Shown here piece after piece: positions 30,907 to 43,300 of a stretch of 64,000 nucleotides of DNA. The notes beneath the pieces were generated by a model. The model made no database searches. It had not been told where the DNA came from and saw only the letters and a program-made list of their open reading frames with translations. Origin of the DNA: Karalla daura (taxonomy: Eukaryota > Chordata > Actinopteri > Chaetodontiformes > Leiognathidae); the NCBI GenBank assembly GCA_029224185.1, contig CM055189.1, positions 27,378,457-27,442,456 on the forward strand. The letters are read 5' to 3'. A program made the translations under genes and the position numbers. Position 1 is the first letter of the stretch. Each line of letters begins with the position of its first letter.

Positions 30907-33701
30907 ATGGAGGCTGTGGCTCTCTTCTCTTTCTCAGCGTCGGGAGCAGACGAGATCGGTTTCCAGAAAGGTGACATCGTCAAGGTACGTGCGGGGATAT
31001 TGCGATTCGCAAACTTGTAGAGCCAGTGTGCGTTTGCGTCGCGGGAGTAACCGTGTGCGTGTGTGTCGTAGGTGACGGAGATGGAGGACGATTCTCGCTG
31101 GGTCGCAGCAGAGAGCCGCGGCAGGCGAGGCTACGTGCCAAAGAACTACCTTTCCCTCCTCCCTTATCCGTAATGTGAAAATGATTTGTCCATATACTTC
31201 ATACGTCTGCCTGATCTCTTTCGTTTTAGGTTGGAGGACATACGGGCCTGATTGTGGACGATTTCAACTGGCTGCCAATCCACCAGGCCTGTGGCCCCTT
31301 TAAAAGGAAGAAATGTAGCGGGTTACCCCTCCAAGCAGATTAGGACATTTGTGGAGATATTTTTAGGGCCGGTGAAGTTATGGTATTCAGTATAAACCAA
31401 GACAGAGATCAAAAGATTGAAAAGGAGACTTCATATTTTTGGGTAATAGATCTAATAGCTGCAACCATCAAAACCCGAGCTTACCCGGGGTTCAGTTTGA
31501 GACACGTTGATCTATGAGCAAAATCTGATTTCCCTGCTCATGTTTGATTAAGGCGTGTGTGTTTGCGTCTGTAGGTGGTTCGCGGGCCGGGTTTCCAGGC
31601 TGGAAGCTGAGCAGCACCTGCGTTGGCGGGACACTGGAGCTTTCCTGGTGAGGGAAAGTGAATCCGCTCCCGGGGAGTTCTCTCTCTCCGTCAGGTCAGT
31701 AAATGCACCATGCACACAAACCCGCACGGGACGCGCTGTCTCTGGCAGTCCACTTGCTTGTGGACTCACTTAACACACCCCTGCTGTGTGTGTGTCCCAC
31801 GTTGCGACGTTAAATAGCTCCCACATGCATGTGCTGAATCTGCTGTCACTGCTGCCACTCCAGCAGCACCTCCCTGACAGCGTCTGCTCCACTTTGTCTC
31901 GATGACCTCAACCCGGACTGATTGCAAAAACAAAACACGCGGGCGAGCACCGCTGCCGGAGTGGCCTGCAGGTCGCACAGTCTCTGTATTGCTCTTGCCT
32001 CGCCATGCTTTGGATTGAATGCCAGGCGGATGGAAGAAAACTTGAATATGATCTACAAAAAGCAGATCCAAAAGCCCCAAAATAGAACAGCTGCTGCTCA
32101 GACTCCTAACACGTGTGTATTTCTGCAGCTATGAGCGCATGCTTTACTGTGCCTTCCTTTTAGGGGAAAAACAGGGTTTCTTGGGTGTGGGTGAGGGTTC
32201 TGCGGATGTGGTGGCTAAAGGTATGGTTATGGTCTCCAGGAAATGAGTGCAAGTCTGTGTAATGTGACTGCGTGTGTGTGTTTGAGTATTATGATGTAAT
32301 TTGGGTCAGGAAAGTGATGTGGAACACTTTTAATGATTGAGAGTAAATGTAATGCGTTCAATAATAGGGATGTTGCGTAACCAAAGTCAGTCTCATTAAG
32401 CGCAGGTGTGTTATGCAAGTGGCACATGCCTCTGACATGCATGCCCTTCCGCTCCGCACACATGTTAACAGATGAAGGCACAACATCTGTCTGCCTGTAG
32501 GGTTTGGCAGCTATAGAGTATCTCACGCACACCGCCATCCACCAACTGCAGTCCTCAGACTGAGCCCCAGAGGGTGACCACACTCCAGACGAAGATGCTG
32601 TCTTCGTCACGAAATAACAACGTGTTCAATGGGATGCAAGACTGATGAACTCCCGCTCGATATGTTTTCATCATTCAATAAACTAAAGAGGATAAACGGC
32701 AAATCTACAACCTACGTGTTGTTTTCAAGATGACATCTTGCTCATTTTGTCTCGCCAACAATTCAAAACCTGGAGATTTCCATTGATTTCTCATAGTAAA
32801 CTAAGGAAGGTTAAAACTCTCTAATGGGGGAATGTTTAAGTTTTTTAAAAAAAGTGTGTCAGTGTAGATTCTACATGAGACAAACAGCTCACATCGGTGT
32901 GAACCTTTTAGAACATCTCTGACAAGACTCATGCCTCGATTCCCACATGCAGACGTTCTCAAGCATGCAAAGCATTGTGCTGACATTTCTATCAGCATTG
33001 CAGGAATGTCGCCAGCACCTGCCTTAAGCTCCTTGACAAAGGCAGAAGCGGAGGAATGAGGCCTGACACGGCCCCCACCACCCCCCTCCACTCTCTCCAC
33101 CTCACCACTGCTCCTCTTTTCCTCTGCAGCTATGGTGACAGGGTGGAGCATTTCAGGGTGTTGGAGGCGGGTGGTCAGTACTGCATCTGGGACGAGTCCT
33201 TTCGCTCCCTCAACCGCCTGGTGGACTTCTACAGAAGCCATAGCATCGCCGTGGAGGCACTGGTGTACCTCAGGGACCCTCCGCCATCCCCAGGTCGGCT
33301 GGCCCAGCCCGGACACAACCCGTACCCCAACCCATACAGGAGCAGCTCCCAAGAGTGTCTTCCCTCAGCCGGCATCCTCTCTCCACATTCCCACCCTGAG
33401 AGGGGCACCCCCAGCCGCCTCCTGGGGGCCAGCGTGGGGGTATGAGGAGCGGTGTTGTTCTTCACTAACACCCTGTGTGCCTGCTTGATGTGGATCTGAT
33501 GGCTCTGTTCTGTCCTCCCAGGGGCCTCGCCTGGCTCATGCCCTCTGCGACTACACCCCTCCCCAGAGCGCCCAGCTCCACTTCCTGCGCGGCGACGTCA
33601 TCCACCTGCTGGACTGCTCGAGCACCCTGGCCTGGAGGGGGCGCTGCCGAGGCCGAGTGGGAGTGTTCCCGCCAGAGTGTGTCCGGCCACTGTTCCACTG
33701 A
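30907..33701 (+). CDS. grap: GRB2-related adaptor protein (SH3-SH2-SH3), GRAP-like
   Basis: Cytosolic adaptor that couples phosphotyrosine receptors to proline-rich partners such as SOS. Exons 30907-30984, 31072-31169, 31575-31694, 33130-33439, 33522-33701; 786 nt, in frame, 261 residues (human GRAP 217). The N-terminal SH3 (1-57: EAVALFSF, GYVPKNYL) is canonical. The SH2 domain (60-148) keeps the phosphotyrosine-binding FLVRES (82-87). Next is a Pro/Ser/His-rich linker of about 54 residues (149-202), far longer than in GRB2/GRAP. The C-terminal SH3 (203-261) is diverged: ALYDF reads ALCDY, the WW pair reads AW, and the terminal NYV reads ECV. GADS (GRAP2) also has a long linker, but the neighbouring slc5a10-fam83g pair matches human GRAP at 17p11.2. 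Domain call certain, paralogue likely. Confidence 0.88.
31695..33129. other. grap intron 3, 1.4 kb
   Basis: The largest grap intron. No coding exon or recognisable repeat was identified. Moderately AT-rich with scattered short CA/TG tracts. Confidence 0.5.
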
Positions 33702-35652
33702 CACCCCGCCAGCGCCCCACACACTAACAGTCCTCTGTTATTCCCTGTATGAAAGCATCCCAAACTTGACAGGCACCATGTTGACAGCACATCCTGCTCT
33801 GCATTATTCTGCACGTAAGCCTTTCTCTCATGGCGTGCAACATGCTGCAGTTTTGGGAACACGTCTTTGGTCATGCGTCACACTGGTAACATGCATCCCA
33901 GTGGTTTTGTGCCACATGGCCATCTTCCCTACAGACTTATTTGTGAGGCTAAAGTAAAGCATGGTGCACATTTGTGGCCGGAGGGGGAAATACATCTTCT
34001 TTTAACCATATTGAACGACTGGGGTATGAAGATGGTGACCGGTGCTGCACATAAGCAGGAATACCAGTAGAATGCCCATCAGCAGCCACGCAAATGTAGT
34101 TCAATAAGGATATTCTCATTTCCAAATGAAGAAAACAATTTGCAAATGTGAACGTAGTGACTGATTCTTGGATTGCGTCGACATTTTAATTTACTCCATA
34201 ATTAAGTAGTGATGAAAGAAAGAGCATCGGCAGGGGAATATTTGACTGGATGCCAGACATTTTTTCCATGAAGCCTTGGCGTGGAATACGTGGAAGTTGA
34301 CAACAACAGGGTTAGACCAGTTTTGGGGTGTGACAGAGATGGGTAATCATGACAACAGATTTTACGACAGTCACTGTCAGATATGATGGCAGCACCTGAG
34401 GCTTGAATGTGAAGTTGCTGTTGATTCTTGCTTACTCGGAATGACCTCGTATGTCATTTATTTGCCTCTACAGATGGAGCCAGTCAAAACAAGCATCATG
34501 CCCCACCCCCATGCTTTGTGTCCTTTCAATCTGCATTGAACATCTGTATTAAAAGTAAAGGTAAACTCTTTGCATGGCCATCTTGTCTGTGTGCAAGTCT
34601 CCTCTCCAGTGGGATGTAAATGGAGAGTACAGAAGCCTAATAAAGAGATAAGTTCATTTAAACGAGCAGCTGCTGCTTTGATGCACATATCCGTCACTTT
34701 ATTTGAAATATCACAAGGAAAAAAGCCTTTAAACTTATCGAGATGTGAAGAATTCTATGTGGTTCACCAGTATAAAAAAAAAAAATCAACTGCACAACAA
34801 AGACATTATTGAATGAGAACTTCGCTGCCTCTGGGTCGATGACCCCTTGTGGAACCCTGATGTCAAGTAGAGAGGGGTGAGAGACACTTTGCAACACTGA
34901 TACATTTTAATCTGCAATGACAAAAATGAATAAACATAATCTGGAAGCATTTAATGCAGAAAGGCTTGAGAAAACCTCTTTTCTATTTATATATATATAT
35001 ATATTAGCATGAAAGAACACAAGAACAATAGCTAAAGGCTCACAAAACACTACTTGATAGACTAAAGATTACAAAACTATAAATATCATTAAGCATACCG
35101 TATGTTGAAAAGGAAATGGAATTAAGCAAGTCTCTCGAGATACTATGACATAAACTTACTGTTTAAACGTCCAATAATATTGTTTCAGCGACAAAGATGT
35201 GCGATGCCCTTTGTTTTAGCTGATCGTTTGTCAAGCGCATTCATGTTGCTGCTTGTCACAAGTGTCGGATAGGAAAGACGCAGAGAGGCGTGTTGTCTGG
35301 CAGAAAAATGGATGCAGGTGCAGGCGTGAGCACCATCATCCTTTGTGAGGAACCCAAAGATTTCTGGTTTCTTCGTACAGCCCTGGTATCACCCTGGTAT
35401 TGGCTCTCTCACCATATGTTTGAAATGTGCACCTGAAATACACCTGTGTGGTTTACCTGAAACACAGAACACGCTCTTGGCAACGGGGTCACTTGTACAG
35501 TCAGTACAAAAATCACGGAGAGGTTCGTCCACCGTCTCGGGACGTGGAGGAGTGAGATGTTGACGGGGCAGGCAGGTCGTTAAGCTCGTGTTGGAGAGGC
35601 TGGCAGGGGTTCAGCGGGAGGGCGAGGCCAGGTGTCAGATCTACTCCTCTAC
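33702..35652. other. Convergent interval between grap and slc5a10 (3' UTRs)
   Basis: The two genes converge here. A plus-strand AATAAA at 34639-34644 could end grap. A TTTATT near 34698 (AATAAA on the minus strand) could serve slc5a10. A (TA)n tract lies at 34988-35004. No coding exon is supported. Confidence 0.5.
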
Positions 35653-37176
35653 TCAGGCAAAGTATGCATAGAGGAAAATGTTAATGCTGACCAGTAGGAG
35701 CGCGTTCACACAGCAGAACCTGGACCAGAACACACTCTCTCTGACGCTGAGGACTCGCGGAGCTGGAGTTGGCTCTGACCGCTGGGCCGCTACCATACAC
35801 AGGCCTGACGCCTGACCGCATGGCCCCCGCCGGGGCGTCTCAGAGCCTGTACACACACACAGCAGACAGAGGAAGTTAAAACCAGCTGTGGTGTGTGTGT
35901 GTGTGTGATGACTGACTATCACATGACGGTGGATGGGAGTGCGTGTACCCTGGGAGCTGCGGTGGCTGATAGAGGAGACTTTCTGAAGAGGAATTTCTCG
36001 CTGAGGCTCCTCTTGCAGAGTCCACCAGGTCAGGTTACACACCTGGGAGAGCGGAAAACACGAGGAACAACTGATAGCCCTGAAGCTGCCGGAAGATGAA
36101 CTGCCACATGAGCTGCGGCCATCGGACTGAGAGCTTAACAGTTAGGCTAGGTTAGATTAAGTTCGGTTCAGCACAACGTCTGAAAAACAGGGAAACTGTC
36201 ATTCCCCAGTGAAAGCGAAAACTAGATAGAGGCATGACCTGTTAATTATTAAGTCTTCGATGTCCTCACAGGTGTCTTTCTGTTTGCAGTCAGACCTGCT
36301 GTTTATCCTGTATTTTAGTATTTATGGATTCATAAAGCTGACCAGCTGGCTGTAGCGTCATATATCAGAGGTAAACATAAACATTTAAGGATATTAAGCA
36401 TACCGTATTTCACCCGTGACATGTATCTGTTCATTTTCAGTGTCAAGGTTTGTCCTCTCTCAAGTCAGTTCGTTTTTTATGATAGCACGAGGCGAAGGGA
36501 CATTACTTTGTGATGTAATGCTTGATTTATTGTTGACCTTTGCTCCTTGGCAGTTTATCTTTACTCTCTCGGATCAAAGTGTTACTTTATGGATATAAAG
36601 TAGTGCAAGCTGAGGGCACCAAACAGCTGTTTTCTTGGTTTGGCTAATTCCCTTAAAATATGTCTTGGAAGGGTATTTCATCTGGAGTCTGAGCTGAGTC
36701 AGATGTGACAGTGTCTGTGTCAGTGCACCCTCTGAGCACTCATTGTGAGCAACAGGTTTTACCGTACCTGTGCATCAGGCATTGTCTCTATGCTTGGTTG
36801 TTAATCTTAAGATTAAGATAAACTGGCTAACTCAGAGGCCTGAATGCTCCTTTCGCCTCAGTTTCCACCCTTTTTCTTTTATTTTGATGAGATAACTTCA
36901 TCAAGAATAAAGCGTTTAGATAAGCTTGCTTTCCTGGCTGTTTCTATATGTACACACCTGTTCGTGGGTGGGCGGCAGTGTGAGCAGTGACACCACAGTG
37001 ACCACAACAGCAGTCAGTCCGCACAGCAGGATGGCAAAGTGGAGGTAGTGGACGCTGCGCAGCACCGCAGGCGCCGAGTCCACCACGCCACATCGGGGAG
37101 GCGGGAAGGCAAACTCCAGCACCATCCGACACACGCCCACCACCAGACCCACCATCAGGCCCCAGAAGGCTCCCTG

Positions 37177-37207
<31 letters not shown>

Positions 37208-37344
37208 ACAAAGACACAGATTACATTCCTAATACTTCCTGTAGCGGCCTCAAGTCACACCTGGGTGTGGTCGACTCTCACTTTCCCACCATGAAAGTCA
37301 CTTGCTTAGGTACACACACGTGAGCGGGGGACGCAAATAAAACC

Positions 37345-37377
<33 letters not shown>

Positions 37378-40300
37378 CCTCTGTTCAACCCTCGACAAAG
37401 AATGTGATCTGTGCAGTTCGACTGAACGCAGGCAAAAACAATCACTGCAGTGCCGCTCACAAAGTACGAACAAAGCAGTGCTTCTTATTTTCTTCTTTTC
37501 CTCTATCTTCTTTCTCTTTCTTCCGTGCAGGTGCATGTGCCCTTTTGACCCAGTCAACACCACAAATGCTTGCTGTGTTTGAGTGAACGAACATCAAGCT
37601 GACACCTTTTGTGTACAGAGTTATCGACAGTCTAATCATGTTTTACAAACAAACAAACAAAAGAAGCATGTGGCTGCAGCAATTATTAGCGCTGCAAATT
37701 GAATACAGGTATGTGATGATGATTTGAACTGACTTTAAATTGGTATAAATCACAGTTAACCATTAGATTTGCTTCAGCCACATTTCGGTCACGGCTGTGT
37801 GTATACAGTGTGTGTGTGTGACACTGGTGAAACAAAGCCGCAGTCATGCTGGCAGCTGCAAGAGGCTTTGGGGTGGGCAGATGTCAAAGTAGTCATTCTG
37901 GTGTTGGTGGGTTATATTTATGATGCTTGTGATGTTCTTCCTCTGAGATCTGTGTGTGAGAATCAGCACAAACACAAAAAACAAAGCTGGCATAATTTGG
38001 CTTGTTGGGACCCGTTTGCCCGCATGATGCTGTGGAATGAAAAGTTTACTGCAATTTATCCGGAGCACGGACTGTCTACAGCAAATCAATTCATCCACTT
38101 AGACAAACCGTGATCTCCACCCTACTGCTTGTGGGGAAGAAGTATGTTGTTGTTGTACTCACACATATATACACACAAACACACACACACACACACACAC
38201 AATCACAACATTCACTTGCACCTTGGGGGACTGGGGTCCCCAGTCATCCTAAACTTGCGTATTTTTGGACTGTGGGGGACAGTGCATGCAAACTCCACAC
38301 TCTAAAGATGTGAAGCAACAGTGCTAACAAACAATGGACTGCATCCCCTAACTGCAAACTCATTATTTAGTCATTCTTTATAGCTTCATTCTGAATAAAA
38401 AAAATAGGAACATGTTCATTTCAGCAAAGAGAAAAGCCCTGTTTATTCAGACAAGCTTTTAGAAATCTCTTTTAAAAACCTCTTTATTTTACTGTTTAAC
38501 CAGCATGTGAGTGGTGAGCGGACACACCCAGGATTTGCTCATATAAAGAGCTGAGCTCCAGCCTCAGCAATTGCATGGACTGGTCTTTACTTGCACTGGT
38601 AATATGTTTTGACACGCGACTTCGTAGCTCTGGGCGGACACTGGTTTTATTGCAGCAGAAACCTCACTTTGTTAATCTTTATCTTCTAGTTATCAGGCTT
38701 TCTCTCACTTGCACTCAGGCCTGTATCAGCCTGAAACAATCAAGTTATGACAGAGAGTATAGTTCACGCTGGTACAGAGGAAACGATAAACAATGTGCTT
38801 CATAAACTCACACGCACGGAGAGTTCACATTCACTGTGCACACACAGATGGGGCCTCTGCATAGAGCAGCGGACGATGTTGGCAACTGTATCCCCTGTAG
38901 GGTCAATAAATCCAGCACAGCAGTACGGTGTGGGAGAGAGGACAAACAGAGCAACCGAAACACTCCTCCATGTTCTGACGAGCCAGACAGCAGATCAGAC
39001 TGGAGTTAACTTTGGGTTAAGCTTGAATTTGCACCCTGTGAGGGCTGAAAAGCCTTCTTGGAATAATCGGGTTCACTTATATGATTAAATAGTGGCACAC
39101 TGTTTTGTTTTGTTTTTCTCATCATGAGTTGATGGATTACTACACTCAGAAAAACAATGACTGATACATTCTGTTGACGTCTGGACTTGTTTATCGAGCA
39201 ATGACACCAAACATTTAGTGAAGGGCAGGTTTGGCGAATGAAGAATTTAAGACTTTTCTCGTGTCTCTTATCATGGGTGCTGAGTTTATGCAGTGTTAGA
39301 AAAACAAAAAACAATTAGTTGCATTCGGACGGGTCCCATTGGTTCCCATGCATGTGTCACCTGCTCGTTGGTGCGCTTCCAGAAGACAGCCAAAGTGAAG
39401 ACAGCAGTGACAGGCGGGGCAAGATAGCTCGTCACGGACTGGATGTAGACATACAGCTGCCCACTGTTGGCCGACTGCAGGATGGGGATCCACACCACAC
39501 TCACCACCACCAGGATCACTGTGACAATCCTGCAACAACATCCAGAGTAGACCTGTCGCCTCGCCTTGATCGATCCCAGTGGTAGCAGCACGGTGAGAAT
39601 ACAGCTCTGCAGGGTTAGCGGGTACTTCACCTGCCCACCAGGAGCAGCTCCCGCTCCGAGGCCTGTGGCCGCTGTTTCTTCCAGATGTCCATGGTGAAGA
39701 GCGTTGAGCTGCTGTTGAAGATAGAGGTCAGTGATGACATCAGAGCGGCCATCATCACTGCTATCATAAGCCCACGCAGGCCTGTGACACAGACACAGAG
39801 ACACAAAGGCTTAATCCGCAGTCAGACACGATGGACGTGAACACGTCTGGGCTGAAAGCAGGTTTCTTACCACTTGGCATGAGCTCAATAACCAGTTTAG
39901 GGAAGGCAATGTTGGAGCAGCCCACCTCAGCTCCGCATACTCGCACACACTCCTCTGGATCTACACATCCCACAGAATCTGGAACACGAGGCAGACACAG
40001 ACCATTCACACATTGGAGTGAAAGAGGTGAAACCACCTACCAGGCTCCTTGTCTGCAAGGAGTTGAAACAAAAAACAAACAGTTTGGGTTTTTACATAAA
40101 TTACATTATTGTTATAAGCGCATATATATCAGACATATCTTTATGTCCATGTGGGACTAGACAAAATCGTGCTGAGCACAAAAGAGCACAAAAAGGCAAA
40201 CGTGCGTTCACCTTTTCCCCTTTTTTGTTTTGGATAGTTGATCAGTCACCCAAGAGTGGTCTGGTTGTTTGGTGCATCTCCATCCAAGTCACCCTTAAAC

Positions 40301-43300
40301 CTGCACTAATTCTAGTTTCCAGGCGTCTAACCTGAATCACATGACCTATAAACGTACAGCTCACAACTTTTTTTGAGTTTTTTTGGGGGGGGGGTTGAGT
40401 TCAGTCATGGCGCCACGGTAGAAAGCGCTAAAAGAAGAAACTGCAGCGGTAATAAAGCGTGTCTAGCTGATGAAGGGTGGAGTTTCACCCTCTTTCCTGA
40501 CCGACTACCGGACACTCCGCCTCCCTGACCGCTGTACTGAGCTTCCGCTGCCGGATTCCAGGCTCAGCACCCGGCCGCTCCGTCGCTCGAACCCCGCTAC
40601 GGAAAACTGGACTTTGTGGGGAAACCGCGACGGCACCGGGGGGCCGGGGGTGCTGTGCAAGGTTACGACTTCGGCGCTATTCGGCGAAGTGAGCGGCGTG
40701 CTGCTCCAGAGCCGGACTCCACACGGGAGCGGAGTGTCTCGTCAGCACAACAGCAGCAGCAGCAGCCTGAGTCACGGGCGGTTTCAACAGTCTGCCGGGA
40801 GGATTCGTGACTTGTGTGTGTCTCCTGGAGTTGTGTTCCGCTTCTCTCTGACTCACAGGTCCACGCAGAGCTCCGCCATCCAGCCGCGGGGCCGGGGCTA
40901 ATCCGGCAGGTGAGGGCGTGTCCGGGGCGGGAGGCTCCTCCACATCACCTGTGTGAGTGTGTGTGTGTGAGTGTGGCTGTTTCTGTGTCACTCTGTGTGT
41001 GTGTGTGTGTCGGGGGGGTTAGTAAGCGGAGATCTTGGCTCGTGAGGAAGCCTCCCAGTAGGACCCGTGGATCCGGTTCCCAGGCACAGGGCCCGGGGCT
41101 CAGTATGGACCGGACTGACCGCCCCGCCAGCACCGAGCAGTGACCCGGCCACAGTGCGCAGCGGGTCGCCTTGTCAACTCTGTGCTGGCCGAGCTTAGCT
41201 GGGGAGAGCGGGGGTCACCATGGCCCTGTCTCAGATCCAGTGTCTGGATGACCACCACGTCAACTGGAGGGTGAGCGAGAGCAAGCCGGAGTTCTTCTAC
41301 AGCGAGGAGCAGCGCGTGGCCCTGGAGGCGCTGCTCTCGGGGGGCCGGGATGCCTTCGCCGACTACGTCCAGCGCAGCGGGGTCCGGGACTTTTTGTCGG
41401 AGCCGGAGCTGGAGCTGATAACGCGCAGGGCGGAGGCCTACAGGCCCGGACACGAGCACCATCCCAGGCCCGAGACGCCCGGGCCCGCTCCCGGCAACAT
41501 CACGCCGGGCTCCGGGGAGGACGGAGGGGACGGGGATGTGTCTCTGCAGTACTGGCCCGACCGCTCCGAGGCCTCGGTGGCAGAGCTGGACCTGGGCTGG
41601 CCCGAGGCCATCTCCTACCGAGGGGTGACCCGGGTCAGCGTGTACACGCAGCCCCCAGCCGAGGGACACACGCACATCAAGGAGGTGGTGCGCAAGAGCA
41701 TCGCGTCAGCCCAGAAGGTAGGCAACTCGCGTCCACAACTCTAAGAGTACACATTCAGTTCAGAAATCCTTGAATGACCAGGGCAATCTAAATAAATCCG
41801 TTTTTATTAATACATTCGTTATGAAGGTGAAAAGTAATCTCTGTGGATGGCGGTCAAGTATGAAAAGAGGTCAGAAATGTTTCCTGTGAACTGTTTGAAA
41901 TGAATCAAGGAACGCTTACAGCTGTAATGTTGACACTCATTCAACAGTGGAGTTACTTTCAAGGTGAACAAGTTGCGTTACTGCAAAGTACCGTATCTGC
42001 CTACACTGTAATGTCTTTACATTTGGCTGCTCCTCTCTTGATGCGAGTGTTGAGGAAAACCCAGTTTTAATGTGAAACAGGCCAATGAACAATCACCACT
42101 ATGCATAAAGCCTCAGGACGTGCCATTGTACGTGGTCAATACATGCAACCACAGTCAGGCTCAAGAAAATCCAAGTAAGGTTACATGTGTTGTGCTACTG
42201 AATTGACCACAAGTCACATTTTTTATAATATCTGTTTTGTCTAGTGTAGGATGTTGTTGTCTGCCACAATCCAACAAACTACAAAGCTTTACATCCTCAA
42301 CACAATAAGCCTTTTGTCTTCCGAGCTGAAAGGATTTGATGATTAATGGACTGCGAGTGAGTTGACAGGAAGTTAGCTGCGACGATGTCGACAGTCATCT
42401 TCCAAATGTTGTCACTCAAATCTAGTTCTAATCTGAGCTGGTTTTCAGCTTCGGTTCAGGAAAGGCTTCTTCAATAGTCACTTTAACGTTCACACGTCTA
42501 GTGGGAAAAAACGCCCAGACGTAATAAAAACATTACACCCACTGGCACGCAGTCATACAGCTATCCAGCTGAGGCCCAAGGCTCCGAACATGTGAGTGAA
42601 CTGGCCTCTTTCCATACACGCCTCCCTGTGCACACACACACACGCCGTTTCTTGCCGAAACCTAAAACCTTTGAGGGACAGCAACGTCGCACTTGGTCGC
42701 CAGAAAACCTGATGTGCCACGGCCATCGAAGCCGTCGGCCCGTCTCACCGCGGCTCTGCAGCCGGAGATGGCGAAAGTGGGTCAGGTGAGGCGCGACGAG
42801 ACGGCGCAGTGCACTTCACACTCCACGAGCAAAGCACTCTTTGTCTCAGGCCGTCTCCTCGCGGAACACAAGCGACCTCAGCAGACGCATTGCTTTCCTC
42901 CGAGGGGGTCCACTTGCCTTGGATGTGGCGCGTCCAGCTTCCTTTGGCGGACTTAATGGGTTTAATTGTCGATAAGAGCAGCATAAATCAAACCCGCCCC
43001 CGCAGACCAGGAAACGCTAACCATTTGTGGCTTCCCCTGTGTGCTGTTGGACATCCGTATGTGTGTGTGTGTGTGCGCGTAGGTGATAGCTGTGGTGATG
43101 GACGCGTTCACGGACGTGGATATTTTCCGAGACCTGCTGGACGCGGCCTACAGACGCAAAATTCCTGTGTACATCATATTGGACACGGCTGCAGTCCCCT
43201 GCTTCCTTTCCATGTGTGGCAGGGCTGATATGCACCGCGGACACCTAAAGGTATGTATCCCACACACGCCCAGATGATGTTTTGACAAGATGGGAGGTGA

